Of a DNA stretch of 60,000 nucleotides, positions 37,515 to 48,635 are shown one piece after another. Under the pieces are notes generated by a model. That model ran no database searches. It was given only the letters and a program-made list of their open reading frames with translations, and was not told the origin of the DNA. The first letter of the stretch is position 1; each line of letters begins with the position of its first letter. This DNA is from Hydractinia symbiolongicarpus (taxonomy: Eukaryota; Cnidaria; Hydrozoa; Anthoathecata; Hydractiniidae), in NCBI RefSeq assembly GCF_029227915.1, contig NC_079883.1, positions 23,128,001 through 23,188,000 on the forward strand, read 5' to 3'. Made by a program: the position numbers and the translations under genes.

Positions 37515-39135
37515 TTGTAAACACCCCCTAACATCTTTCATGTCACTTAATTGCTAATGTTTCCAGAAAAAACACAATAGTAGAAAGACAAATGTATTTT
37601 ATTTAACGACTTTGTGATGTTAGTATAAAGCGATATTTGGCAAAAAGGGGTGAGGATGCTGGGCAAGCAAAATGACGCAAAACTCTCCTGCGCGTGTACC
37701 CAATTTAATAACACTCTCCGTGACACCTATCCTAATCTCATAAAGCGTATTTGTTTTCAACAACTAACTGTTGTTCCCTTCTCACAATTTATTACAACTG
37801 TCCTTCGTTATTTTCTTTTCTCTCTTTTTTTTTACAACAGTCCTTCGTTGCTTTCTTTTCTCTCTCTTTTTTACAACAGTCCTTCGTTGTTTTCTTTTCT
37901 CTCTCTTTTGTTTCCTTTCTCTCTTTTTTATTACAATTTTTGTTGTTTCCTTTATTTCTCTTTTTTGCAACTTTTGTATTGTCCTTTATCTCTCTTTTTT
38001 ACAACTTATCATTGTTTCATTTCTCTCTTTTTTAAAACTATTCGTGTAAAATTGCCCTTATCTCATGAGTACGCACACACCACAAAACGAAGGCTGACGA
38101 AGGCAGCCCAGCATCCCCAAATTTCCCCAAATTCTTAAGTCCTACCACATGACATAATGTTCTAAAGAACATTATTTATAGTGAAATAAAAAATAAAAAT
38201 TCATATATGGGAGTGAAGATAACAGTTTTCACAAACATCAACCAGGGCACAAATAGAACCCTGTCCTAAATATATGTACAACTTCCTTACAGGTACATTA
38301 TCATAACAATGACACCCATAACGTCAAAATATAACTATACAACAGCATCAGGGAAATGCCACACAAATATACATCTCAATGTTACAGGAATTGTGTGTCC
38401 CATAATTTAGTAACACCACTAAAGCATACGCCAGGCTTCCTATTCCCTTGTCCAACATGGCTGCTGGGACCATCTTCCCCAGAATGAAAACTTGCATGAG
38501 ACTGGTCGAGGAAACTCGTGGGACTTGTCTCATCATCGACTGATGAAAAGGGGTTTGTTTCGCGGCGAAATTTGTCAAATAGAGCTTGGGCGAGCTGAGA
38601 CATGGTTAAACCCTTCACATGTATGTTGTATGAGTTTGAAATTAGAACAAGGGATTCCTTGCCAAGTTGCAACCAATTTTTTAACATTCGCAGATGAGGC
38701 TCCACAGCAGCAGCATGTTTTTCAAACAAAACGCTTTTCTTACTGCTATTTGATGCCATTATGTTATTGAAGCCAAAGAGTTGATGATGTACTATAGGTT
38801 GCAGTGATAGACAATATAGATGCTTCTGGAAAACGTGGAGCTAGCTATAGCTATAACTATAGTTAAACGGTTATTATAATCTTTCACTGTTTTTTGAAGA
38901 CAATGTTGTCAGCTTAGGTCAGAGGCCGATGTGATGTGAAATTCTTAATTTATTGGCCATTGGTAACAGAGGCTAGGCTCATTGGCTTGGTTAATACCCA
39001 ATGTGGGTAAACAAAACATCATGCACCAATTTTGAAGCTCAATAAAGTGTTTTTGTATTTTAGTTCACCCAACCAGCTAGCAACCCAACTGGAAACTGCA
39101 ATTAACATGAGCTAAACTGTGTTTAGCTCCATTTA
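37515..39135. mobile_element. DNA inserted into the LINE, with T/C-rich tandem repeats
   Basis: It separates the endonuclease and reverse-transcriptase halves of the LINE. 37790-38035 is a tandem array of CAACAGTCCTTCGTTG plus TTTTCTCTCTC. GGATGCTGGGC near 37653 is matched inversely by GCCCAGCATCC near 38108, so 37648-38120 may itself be an inverted-repeat element. The remainder carries the minus-strand frame at 38382-38759. The outer borders are approximate. Confidence 0.5.
38382..38759 (-). CDS. Unclassified 125-residue ORF, probably element-encoded
   Basis: An intact ATG-to-stop frame of 125 residues with balanced composition: a basic/hydrophobic N-half (MLKNWLQLGKESLVLIS, then GLTMSQLAQALFDKF) and a Ser/Asp/Gly-rich C-half. 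The GLTMSQLAQALFDKF helix faintly recalls SAP or helix-extended-loop-helix modules, but that is a guess. It lies in the DNA that interrupts the LINE, so transposon origin is likely. I do not recognise the family. Confidence 0.4.
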   Translation of the reverse strand: MASNSSKKSVLFEKHAAAVEPHLRMLKNWLQLGKESLVLISNSYNIHVKGLTMSQLAQALFDKFRRETNPFSSVDDETSPTSFLDQSHASFHSGEDGPSSHVGQGNRKPGVCFSGVTKLWDTQFL

Positions 39136-41171
39136 ATTATTAAGAAGATATAGACTGGGAAAAACTGAACAACAATCTTCACGAATATGATTGGCATAAC
39201 GAATTTCGAAAAAAAGATGTGAATGAAATAACTATCTATATTTTATGCTATATGTTACGATATGTCTTCAGCAATAGTCCCAAGCAAATCTGTAAAAACA
39301 ACTGTCAGATCAAACAAACATTGAAGATACCGCCAAAATCTCACAAGAAGGAGAAGACGAATCCACAAAATATTGAACAATACCTCTTCACCTGCAAAAA
39401 AGGAAAAACTAGTCAAGGAACTTCTTGAAATTGAAAAAAAAAAATACAAAAATCTTATTTAAATGGAAATCTACAAAAAGAAAAAACAGCTTTAGAAGCT
39501 ATCAAAAAAAATCCTAAATACTTTTATTCATACGCAAAAAAGTTTTCTAAAATAAAAACAAAAATTGGACCGCTTATGGATCACTGCAAAAAATTAACAC
39601 ATCAGAGCAGAGATATGGCTGAAATCCTTTCCTGTCAATATCAAAGAGTATTCAGTGAGCCAAAACATGTAGAAGACATAACAACCAACCTACCCCAACA
39701 CACATCAGAAATTGCAGAACTCCACTTCTCTCAAAAAGAAACTTCAATGCAATTGATGAACTCTCCGACATCTTTGCACCAGGCCCAGATGGCTTCCCAG
39801 CAATTTTTTGGAAGAAGTGTAAAACATCGCTATCTGTACCACTCCATCTGTTATGGCAGAAATGTATGGACTGTGGTGAAATTCCCCAAATTTTAAAGCA
39901 CTCACTAATCACCCCTCATTTCAAAGGGGAAAGAAATCTGATGCATCCAATTACCGCCCAGTAGCCTTGACATCTCATATTATCAAAAATTTTGAAAAAG
40001 TCGTCCAAAATCATATCACCTGCTACCTTGAAGAAAACAAGCTACTAAACGAAAATCAACATGGTTTTCGTTCTGGTCGTTTATGTCTTAGCTAATTCTT
40101 AGACCACTTTGATAATGATACACTTTAATAATGATACACTTTGTTGATGGAAAACTAAATTGTGACATTGTATACCTTGACTTTGCAAAAGCCTTCGACA
40201 AAGTGGATTTTACCATTGCCTTAAAAAAACGTGAAAAACTTGGAATCAAAGGAAAATTATTTAACTTTGTTGAAGCTTTCCTGAGAAACCGCACCCAATC
40301 AGTCATTGTCAATGGAATGGAATCACATCCTGTTGCTTTTATTTCAGGCGTACCCCAAGGTAGTGTACTTGGACCACCTATCTTCATCATCTTCCTTCAT
40401 CATCCATACTGGAGATATAGACTTAAATGTCAGTGACAGTATTGTACGGTCATTTGCTGATGATACAAGGGTTACCAAGAGCATCGACTCTCCCAGGGAC
40501 ATGGGCAAGTTGCTAAGTAATCTACAGAAAATTTATGAATGGGTAAACATGAAATTTAATAATCTAAAGTTTGAGGACAAACTGAACAACACCCTGAAAA
40601 ATTGCACATCGTATCTTTCCCCCTCTGGATCCATCATCACAGAGCGAGAGGAACTGAAAGATCTTGGTGTCATATTATCCACCAACTGCTCCTTTCATTC
40701 CCACATATTGAAAGTAGTAAATAACAGTCTTGGATTGGATTTTAAGAACTTTTTACACCAGAACGAAGGATCACCTTATGACCATGTTGAAATCTCTTGT
40801 TCTTCCTCTGTTAGAGTATTGTTCAGTCCTATGGAGTCCACATAAAGTTGGAAAGATACAGATGATAGAGGCATTGCAATGGTCCTATATACGAAAAATC
40901 AGAAACTTGACCAATCACAACTATTGGAAATCATACAGTAGGGTGGCAGAGTTCAATTTACCTATCCATGGAGCTCTTTAACCTCCTTCCCAAATCCATC
41001 CGTAATATGTCTGGTTGCACACTGGACTTTTTTAAAAACAGCGTTGATAAATATCTATTCCAGATACCAGATGAACCACAACTGGTAGAATACACCACGT
41101 TAAGACGGGCTGATTCAAACTCTATTATCAGGCCATTCCTTGAGCACACGCACTCACCCACACACTGGTAA
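39135..41171 (+). pseudogene. LINE reverse transcriptase fragment
   Basis: The linker region resumes at DIDWEKLNNNL and continues VNEITIYILCYML. The reverse transcriptase then shows APGPDGFPAIFWKKC, YRPVALTS, NENQHGFRSGR, VYLDFAKAFDKVDF, SGVPQGSVLGPP and FADDT (active-site box) in order. The C-terminal region ends at HTHSPTHW. Frame changes near 39770, 39930, 40090, 40410 and 40800 inactivate it. The order and motifs fit a CR1/Jockey-type LINE. Confidence 0.85.
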
Positions 41172-42533
41172 AAAAATTTACGAGTGCTTTTTTTCTTTTT
41201 CTAAAATATTATAGTACGATGAAAAGGGCTATTAAACCTAATGTAAAATCTGATTTTTTATGTATAATTAGGTTTTTTTAGTATAAAAATAAACAGCATA
41301 ATAATATCACGGATTGTCTGTAACAGCAATGTACGGAACAATATTTTCTAATGTTTATATAATTTTGTTATCCATTTATATCTCAGCAATCACAGTGCGC
41401 ATGATAAAATGAATGGTGTCAATGGAGAGGAGATAGTTGCATGTGTCTTATTAAATGCATTTTATATTTATTTTTGATATTCTCAGTGGCCACCTGTTGC
41501 TTGAAGGTAGCGAAGATAAAAAAAGAAAATTATCATCTATACTATTTATTTTAACATTTATCAATATTTTCAACAGAAATTAATAATTTAGTCCTGGGCA
41601 CTAGGTTGTAAAATACATGTCAATTAAACCTAAAAAAAAATACCTGCTATACTGCTCTATTACCAGAAGCAAATAATTTCAAGGTGCTCAATGTGATTGC
41701 AAAGATATAAATAGATTAGAATTATATTCAAAACAAATGAAAAATGATCTCCAGCATTGTGTTTCAGAGAGAGCTCATGACATTAGCAAGCAATTGAAAG
41801 TCAAAGCAATTTCACAACATTTTTTTGAATAGCAGAAAAAAAGATGTACAATAATTGAAATGTATTTTTACATTTTTACCGCGGCTGAAGATTAAAATAC
41901 ATTCTGGTGGTCCACAAATATAATTGTTTTTACACAAGGAAAGTATGACGTGAATATTCATCTTTATGCCCTTCAAAAATAAATACTAAAGAAAAAATTG
42001 TTTTATTCATACACAATGAGAGTGCACAACTCAAAATTTTCCTTTTATATTTCTTTTAATCATATTTTTCTTGCAAGATGTATTCAAGAATCATTTCTAT
42101 ACAGCTTAAATAACATATAACGTTGTGGTAAATAAAAAATAGTTAAGTGTGAATCACACTTGCAAATATTTCCATCGCACTTGTAAATTTTGCTTACGAG
42201 TACCATAGCACTCATAATTTTTTAGCGGGTGCTTTTTGTAGCTCTGGCTTAGTTTTATTCAAGAAATGGCCTGTATTATACTTATGCACACATTGGTATA
42301 AACTGGATGTTCAATCCATTGGAGGACTGGCACAGAACTGCTAATCCTGAAGACTTTCTTCGAAAGCCTACAACAACAAGGCACGACAACAAGGTAATTA
42401 GGATATGAAATCATATTTTTAACTTTTGCAAAAAAAATATGCATATTCGTGTCCATTTGACTTGCTGTTTTGATTCTTACCAATGCTGCGCCTAACTCAT
42501 CAAAATTTCGATGAAAAAGGATATTAAATAGCC
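41172..42533. other. No gene recognised
   Basis: AT-rich DNA following the LINE 3' coding end. It may include the LINE 3' UTR, but no poly(A) tail or target duplication was defined. Confidence 0.45.
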
Positions 42534-42535
42534 TA

Positions 42536-43316
42536 CAGTACTGTAAAAAGGTTTGTTAACATCGTGGTTCGTGTTTATTTCATGTTATGCACGAACCACG
42601 ACAGCCAGCGATGCGTATTTTTTTAACAATCGTGGACCTCACGATCATGTTTCGTAGACTACATGAACAAAAATTAAAAATTACACCGTGGCGTCCACGA
42701 TAGATAACTTCTATTGTAAAACAACAAAGACCGTATTAGTTTATCAATTAAATCAAAACCGACGGGAAAAAAATAAATTAACACTTGTTGTTTTAATTCG
42801 TTGTCATAAAGCTAGCTATATAATAGATTTTAATCGTTCGTGAATCAAAATGTGACGTAAAAAACATTTCTAACACCGCTTTTCGTTTATAAACTTTTAA
42901 AATGCGATCTTAAAAAACATTTCTATCGCCGCTTTTAGTTTATAAACTTTTAAAATGCGATCTTAAAAAACATTTCTATCGCTGCAGACAAATTTAACAT
43001 TTCTAGCCAAATACATTTCGTAAAAATACAATCGTGTCCATGACGAAAAAGTATACACCAAGAAAAAACTATGTAACTTTAATGAAAGACTTTTTTGAAA
43101 AGAAAAAAAATTAAATTATAGTGGCTACAAAAATCGTGGAGCTCACAAAAATATTCGTGGGACACACAATCCTTTGTGGAGATAATAATTTTAGCGTGGT
43201 GGCCACGATAGAATGTTTGAAAGTTTGTTATACATAAAGGTCACGATTTTATCGTGGTTCGTGTGCACCACGCTCGTTACACGAACACGATGTTAACAAA
43301 CCTTTTCACAGTACTG
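42536..43316. mobile_element. TA-flanked element with CAGTACTG ends (781 bp)
   Basis: The left end reads CAGTACTGTAAAAAGGTTTG and continues TTAACATCGTG. The right end is its reverse complement (about 31 bp with one mismatch). TA lies outside both ends (42534-42535 and 43317-43318). Inside are two units of the 60 bp minisatellite (42880-42990, inverted) and several small CGTGG/CCACG palindromes. No transposase was seen. Confidence 0.8.
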
Positions 43317-43318
43317 TA

Positions 43319-43756
43319 ATAAGGATGTCGAACAAAATGTGGTTTTCAAAATAGCGGTTGCGGAAAGACGGTGTTTGGCCGGAAAGAATCTCCTAGTTAG
43401 TCCATCATAAGCTAATTAGACTATGTGCAAAATATTTTAACGATTATAGTCAATATCTTTTAGTTCCGTTGTACAAATGCAATAATGTTTTTAAATATCA
43501 AAGTTTTGAAATTTGGCTGCACAAATAGAGTGAAATAAAGATGCGGATAACATGTTAATGGTGATTTTTTGCTTTTAAAAAATTTTCATAGCTTAATTAG
43601 GATAGCATAGCCAAGTTAGGTTAGGAATTCCTCTCTACTTTGGTGAATAGCCTAATAAGATGATATCCTAATTTGCTGTTTTCCCTGACTGTATAAAGGC
43701 CACCCACCACCTCACGCTAGAGAAAGTAGCTTCTCTAAGGCCACCATTTTTTCGAT
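43319..43756. other. Repeat remnant with AATTAGG/CCTAATT words
   Basis: The stretch ends in CCTAATTTGCTGTTTTCCCT then GACTGTA (about 43680-43705), the reverse complement of sequence flanking the MITE at 34937. It is thus another copy of a shared repeat family. Its other border is not defined. Confidence 0.5.
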
Positions 43757-43946
43757 TAAAATTGAAGGATTAATCGAGTACTTACGTATGATGATTGATC
43801 CAGATTTTATTTTCCAAATCTTCTGCGTAAGCATGAGGGTGAGAGCGAAGCTCGATAACCCAAAATCCTACTTTGAAGACAGAACGTGACTCGCTGGCCG
43901 AGTGTACCTGCTAAAGCCAAAAAGGCATAGGGCAGGGAGGGCAGGG

Positions 43947-44064
43947 CACCCTCATGCTTACGCAGAAGATTTGGAAAATAAAATCTGGATCAATCATCAT
44001 ACGTAAGTACTCGATTAATCCTTCAATTTTATTTCCCAATCTTCTGCGCAAGCAGAGTATGAGA
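43947..44064. repeat. DIRS internal complementary region (ICR)
   Basis: This is the reverse complement of the element's right end fused to its left end. It allows the two termini to be aligned on a circular intermediate. With the 43765-43842 arm it forms a 78 bp perfect inverted repeat across a spacer of about 100 bp. Confidence 0.9.
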
Positions 44065-44211
44065 CTTCAAAGCATAAACGCGGCCAGCGAGTGTGGTGAA
44101 AACAAAAGAAAGGGTGAGAGGGATAAGACAAAGAAAATTTGAATAACTGAGCAAACTTCTTTAAACAATATAATGTTACAATCAGTATGTAAATGTTAAA
44201 AAGAACGCAAA

Positions 44212-45060
44212 CTAAGATTCATGACTTGTCGCTTCCATAACTGAGTCCAAGAGCGAGGCACCAAGATCATGAAGACTTGTCACACTACCAATAACATCTC
44301 TACAATAATAACGATAAAAGGTAGAATCCCTACTCCAAGTGCCATACTTTAAAATGACATCTAGAGGTACCCCGGTAATTTTTGCTTTACTCCCAGAGGC
44401 TGAACGACAGCTGCCTGGGGAAAAAACACTGGTATCAATACCGGCTGAGGTCATAGCTGATTTTATCCATCTTGATAGTGTATCCTTAGAGGCAGCATGA
44501 TGAGGTTTTCCAAAAGTTACAAAAAGCGGAGCAATTTCCTTAGATATCAATTGTTCTCTTTTTGACAGGTAGGCTTTGGTACATTGGAGTGGGCATAAAT
44601 CTGGGTCAGAAGGGAATGCCCTGTACATCAAGGTCCTATCAGTCTTTTTAGGCCGTGTTGTTTTAAGCAAGCCAGGTAAGTGACATAGCATCACATCGTC
44701 TGTCAAATCTATATACGGAACAGATATATTATGGACACTGTGAACTCTTTGACCTGCTAAAATAGTAAGGAGACAAGCCAGCTTGATGTTAATATCCTTA
44801 AAGGATAAATCTTTGTTAGGACTAAGAGACTTTAAATAAGTCAAAAGAACATTTGTATCCCATATTAAAGAGTATTTGGGGGTACTTGGTCTTATATTAA
44901 AAACTCCTTTTATAAAACGGCTTATCAATGGATGCTCTGAAAGAGAACTGTAACCACTGATTGAAACAACTGAAGCAATAGCACTTCTAGTTGTACATAA
45001 AACACTATATCCAGACCCACCTTTGAATAATTCAGTAAGGTGTATTAACACATCTTTCAC
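44212..45060 (-). CDS. DIRS tyrosine recombinase
   Basis: 282 codons; it begins at GTG/ATG sequence overlapping the RT stop. The family's active-site landmarks are visible: Arg105 in LAGQRVHSVHN (Arm I), Arg219 in SPGSCRSASG, Trp242 in GTWSRDSTF, and a Tyr cluster at 249-252 (FYRYY). The usual box-II histidine three residues before Arg219 is replaced by Gly216. The enzyme would integrate the circular DNA copy without target duplication. The frame is otherwise open, so loss of function is recent or the residue is tolerated. Confidence 0.85.
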   Translation of the reverse strand: MKDVLIHLTELFKGGSGYSVLCTTRSAIASVVSISGYSSLSEHPLISRFIKGVFNIRPSTPKYSLIWDTNVLLTYLKSLSPNKDLSFKDINIKLACLLTILAGQRVHSVHNISVPYIDLTDDVMLCHLPGLLKTTRPKKTDRTLMYRAFPSDPDLCPLQCTKAYLSKREQLISKEIAPLFVTFGKPHHAASKDTLSRWIKSAMTSAGIDTSVFSPGSCRSASGSKAKITGVPLDVILKYGTWSRDSTFYRYYCRDVIGSVTSLHDLGASLLDSVMEATSHES

Positions 45061-47117
45061 ATTTGGATGATAGGGATCAATCGACCTCCCAGTGCAATAT
45101 TGTATCCATCGTCTGATTGGACCCGAGTATTGTTTCTGGGTACCTTCTCTCCATGATGCTGCAATGATATCGACAGTGTCTGATGGAAGCTCTTTACCTT
45201 GTAACGATTCCCGGAGACAGGCAGCATGAGCAGCGACAAGGTTTGGTGTAGAGGATGTTGTCTTTTTGTTCCCGGTAGAAACAATAATCTAGATGAAGGA
45301 GGAAATAACACAGGTGTCCTGTATAACATATTAATTGCTTGAGGAAACCAAGGCTGCGAAGACCAGAAAGGTACTACAAGAATGCCTGTGGCTTGATCTA
45401 TATTTATCTTTGCAAGAACTTTTCCAATCAAATTAAATGGTGGGAAGGCATAAAAGTTTAAATTCGACCAGGTCTGAGCGAAGGCATTTACAGCTTTAGC
45501 ATCTGGATCAGGTCTTAAAGAAAAATAATCCTCACATTTTGCATTGAGTCTGGATGCAAAAAGGTCAATATCAAATTTCCAAAAAATGTTGGAAATTATG
45601 TTAAATTGTTTTACATTCAAGGACCATTCAATGTTATCCTGAAATTGTCTTGATTTATAATCAGCTATAGTATTTAATACACCAGGTATATGACAAGCTG
45701 ATAACCAAACATCACATGTTCTAGCAAATTCCCATATTTCAACAGCCAATTTATTACAAGCAATGGAGTGAAGGCCCCCCATCTTTGTTATGTAGGCCAC
45801 AGCTGTGGTGTTATCCAATCTTAACTGAACATGTCTAAAATGTCTTATTTTCAAGAAGGCTTTGAGTGTAAAAAATGCAGCCAACAACTCTAAAGTATTG
45901 ATATGCTCAGGTAATTCTCCTTCAGACCAACGCCCCCCTATTTGAGAGTTTCCGTCAGTGCCACCCCATCCTTGAAGACTAGCATCAGAGGATAAAATAA
46001 GATCAATTTTAGGCAATTGTATAGGTCTGGTAAACTGAGCCATTGTGAGCCACCACTGTAAATCCTTAATAGAAAACTCTGAAATAAAAACCTTTGAATC
46101 AAAATTTCCATGGCCTAGTTTGAGTGCTAGATTCTTATCTGTCTCCAAGGACCTGTAATGTAACTTGCCATACTTCACGGCATCAAAGGCAGAAACTAAT
46201 GTTCCAATAACCCTGGAAACAAACCTAACTGTGGGGTGATGCATGTACAGCAAGTCCTTACATAGACACTTTAATTTTATGACCCTTTCCTCGCTTAAGG
46301 CTATTGTCATCTGAGCAGAGTTTAACACAAACCCTAAAAACACCATACATTGGGTAGGCACAAGAATTGACTTGTTTGGATGTACAGTAAATCCTAAGCT
46401 GCTCAAAAGTGAGACAGTTGCCATAATGTTTCTTTGGCATGATTCATAAGTGTCACCTTGCAAATAAGAATCATCTATATATACAACAGATACATGACCT
46501 GCCCCTCTTAGTACTTTAAAGGGTGCTTTAAGAACTTTGGTGAAGATCCTAACAGCTGGACCAAATCCAAAGGGTAAAGCTAGAAATTGGTAAAACTGTC
46601 CATCCCAAGAAAAAGCTAAGAACTTTTGGAAGTCAATATGAAAAGGGATGCTGTGGTATGCGTCCTTTAAGTCAATACTTCCCATCCAAACACCCGGTTT
46701 GATAAGACATAAAACATCTTGCAGTGTTTCCATTTTAAAATGGCGATATCTGACAGATCTATTTAACTGTTTAAGGTTGATAATCATTCTTGAGCTACCA
46801 TCTTTTTTAGGGACAATAAATATACCTGAAAGAAAACAGTTATTTGTTGCTTGTACCTGCTGGATTGCCTTCTTTTGTAAAAGTTGTTGAATTTCCTTAC
46901 TTATAGTTATACAATCTTTTTGTGAAAACTTCACTGGGTGGTAAGATGACACTGGGACACTAATAAATTCAATTTTAACCCCATGCTCAATTATGTCTAG
47001 TATATACTGGTTTGAAGTAATAGTCCTCCAAACTTCCAAAAATTTGTGAGTATTACAAGCTTGATAACGCCTAACTGCTAACTCAAGGTCAGCAACAACA
47101 AGGTCTTTACCTACCAT
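45057..47117 (-). CDS. DIRS reverse transcriptase / RNase H / methyltransferase-like polyprotein
   Basis: 686 codons, uninterrupted. The reverse transcriptase spans about residues 95-260 (FIVPKKDGSSRMIINLKQLN, GSIDLKDAYHSIP, LPFGFGPAV, YIDD at 213-216). RNase H covers about 372-495 (SSDASLQGWGG, ELLAAFF, RLDNTTAVAYI). At about 515-600 lies the DAM-methyltransferase-like domain usual in DIRS (DIDLFASRLNAK, FAFPP-like YAFPPFNLIGKVL). The ATG overlaps the gag stop by a few bases (CAATGGTAG), consistent with a polycistronic element mRNA. The frame is intact and may be functional. Confidence 0.92.
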   Translation of the reverse strand: MVGKDLVVADLELAVRRYQACNTHKFLEVWRTITSNQYILDIIEHGVKIEFISVPVSSYHPVKFSQKDCITISKEIQQLLQKKAIQQVQATNNCFLSGIFIVPKKDGSSRMIINLKQLNRSVRYRHFKMETLQDVLCLIKPGVWMGSIDLKDAYHSIPFHIDFQKFLAFSWDGQFYQFLALPFGFGPAVRIFTKVLKAPFKVLRGAGHVSVVYIDDSYLQGDTYESCQRNIMATVSLLSSLGFTVHPNKSILVPTQCMVFLGFVLNSAQMTIALSEERVIKLKCLCKDLLYMHHPTVRFVSRVIGTLVSAFDAVKYGKLHYRSLETDKNLALKLGHGNFDSKVFISEFSIKDLQWWLTMAQFTRPIQLPKIDLILSSDASLQGWGGTDGNSQIGGRWSEGELPEHINTLELLAAFFTLKAFLKIRHFRHVQLRLDNTTAVAYITKMGGLHSIACNKLAVEIWEFARTCDVWLSACHIPGVLNTIADYKSRQFQDNIEWSLNVKQFNIISNIFWKFDIDLFASRLNAKCEDYFSLRPDPDAKAVNAFAQTWSNLNFYAFPPFNLIGKVLAKINIDQATGILVVPFWSSQPWFPQAINMLYRTPVLFPPSSRLLFLPGTKRQHPLHQTLSLLMLPVSGNRYKVKSFHQTLSISLQHHGEKVPRNNTRVQSDDGYNIALGGRLIPIIQM

Positions 47118-48336
47118 TGTTTTCTCCCTTTGTACCCTTTGTACTTCAGGGTTTGAGTGTACCTTCTCAGGGAGTGGTTTCGATCTTTTGAGAAGGTCTT
47201 CTCGTTTTTTGACTGGTTATACTTTGCAGAGGAGGAATAACTGGAGGATGGCTGTTTGTACTTTTTAAAATTATTTTTTGAATATGGTGTAGATGGTCGT
47301 GAGAGCACTTTACTAGTTTTCTCCTCATCTTGCAATGATTGGATTCTTTTGTCCAAATCATCTCCAAACAGCAACAAGTCTTCTTCAGACACATCCTTTG
47401 CCAATCCTTTTAGGTGAGGCATTGCACCGATTAATCCGACTCTTCGATACTGATTTAGCTGCTGGTTGGCGTTACCGATTAGACAAAGAGCATCTTTAGC
47501 CAAATTTAATAAAATGGATGGTTCTATTACAATAAGGTTTCCTTGTTTGGGTGCCTTAATAATTTGGTCTGCCAATTGTAAGATATGCACTTGGCTTTTC
47601 GAAACAGTGGTTTGCAGTTTCTGCAATACCAGATCATTTGATCTTTTGCTGTCTGCCTTGGCCCATATAGGTTTATTGCAGCTCTTTACAGACAAAAAAC
47701 GGAAATTCGTGGGAATTTGGACTTTTTCTAGTCTGCCTTTCAATTTTTCATTGGTAAGTTTCTTCGACCACATGAGTTTAGCCATAGATGCTAAAGGTGG
47801 AGCTACTTCTGTGCCAAAGGAGTCCTCATCGTTATACTCTTTGATGAGGTCAGACCAGACATCTTGGTCTGGGTCCTCTAACTGGTTGTCTTCTTGCCCC
47901 AGCATTTCATTCATTAAACCATCATACAATTGGTTGGATGCTGATGTACTTATGGCATCAACATCTTTTTACTAGGCCTCCTAGTAGAAGAACTAGATTC
48001 TACATGACTGAGGCAAGTTTCTGCTGATGAAGACCTGGATCTTTTCCTTCCTCTAGGGTGATCTGCAGATATGGAAGCATTTGCTTCATTTTGTTTATCT
48101 GCACCATGACTTAGACCAGGAGAATTGTCTCCACTGCGGTCCACATGGAAGTTATTATCATTGTTTAAAACATCGGCTCGGAGGCTGTTCAAGGAAGTAG
48201 AAAATTTTTCTCCTAGGGCTGTGATTGCTTCCAGCTGCTGTTGTTGCATGGCTGGAAGGAGCTTAGTTAAAAAATCCATTGGAGTTTCTAACACTATGGG
48301 TTCACCACCTTCTTTTGGGGCTGAGGTGTCTGCCAT
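47111..48336 (-). CDS. DIRS gag-like ORF with a -1 frame change
   Basis: The first frame (48336-47950) encodes 128 residues: MADTSAPKEGGEPIVLETPM, a helical QQQQLEAI segment, then a basic RGRKRSRSSS stretch. The second, -1 frame runs from about 47968 to 47111 and includes LMWSKKLTNEKLKGR, conserved in DIRS gag, then a Ser/Lys/Tyr-rich C-tail. The two open frames overlap only at about 47953-47968, next to an AAAAAG run. A single-base indel or ribosomal frameshifting would join them; which one applies is undecided. Confidence 0.75.
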
Positions 48337-48635
48337 TTTGATTGCAGCTCACCATAAATTTTAGATCTATAGCAGTAAGTAAATAAATAAAATTATATAC
48401 GAGAAGGAATAAATATAATTCTCTACTACTTATGGAAAAATAATAAAATATAGCTAGCTATAGAAAAAGAATTAAAAACGGATTAGCATAGCTGAAGTTT
48501 ACCAATCGCAAACACCAACAAATCGCACACGTCCTTCACCTTCAGTAAGATTTGGGAAATGAACTGCTGAGGATTTTGGGTTATCGAGCTTCGCTCTCAT
48601 ACTCTGCTTGCGCAGAAGATTGGGAAATAAAATTG

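Larger units (their letters stand above)
36626..41171 (+). mobile_element. Degraded non-LTR retrotransposon (CR1/Jockey-like LINE), split by inserted DNA
   Basis: The endonuclease part (36743-37510) and reverse-transcriptase part (about 39135-41171) read in the same direction, each broken by frame changes. They are separated by about 1.6 kb of unrelated DNA. The exact 5' and 3' ends were not defined; the 5' side abuts the TA element ending at 36620. Confidence 0.75.
43757..48635 (-). mobile_element. DIRS-type tyrosine-recombinase retrotransposon, nearly complete
   Basis: The coding order on the minus strand is gag (48336-47111), RT/RNase H/methyltransferase-like (47117-45057) and tyrosine recombinase (45060-44212). 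Inverted terminal repeats share a 29 bp perfect core (43841-43869 against 48570-48598) and looser outer parts. Between the left ITR and the recombinase, 43947-44064 is an internal complementary region. Its first 78 bp exactly complement the left end (43765-43842), and the next 40 bp complement the right end (48595-48635). That is the circle-junction structure of DIRS elements. TAAAATTG occurs at both borders, so the exact insertion point is ambiguous by 8 bp, with no ordinary target duplication. Confidence 0.93.
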
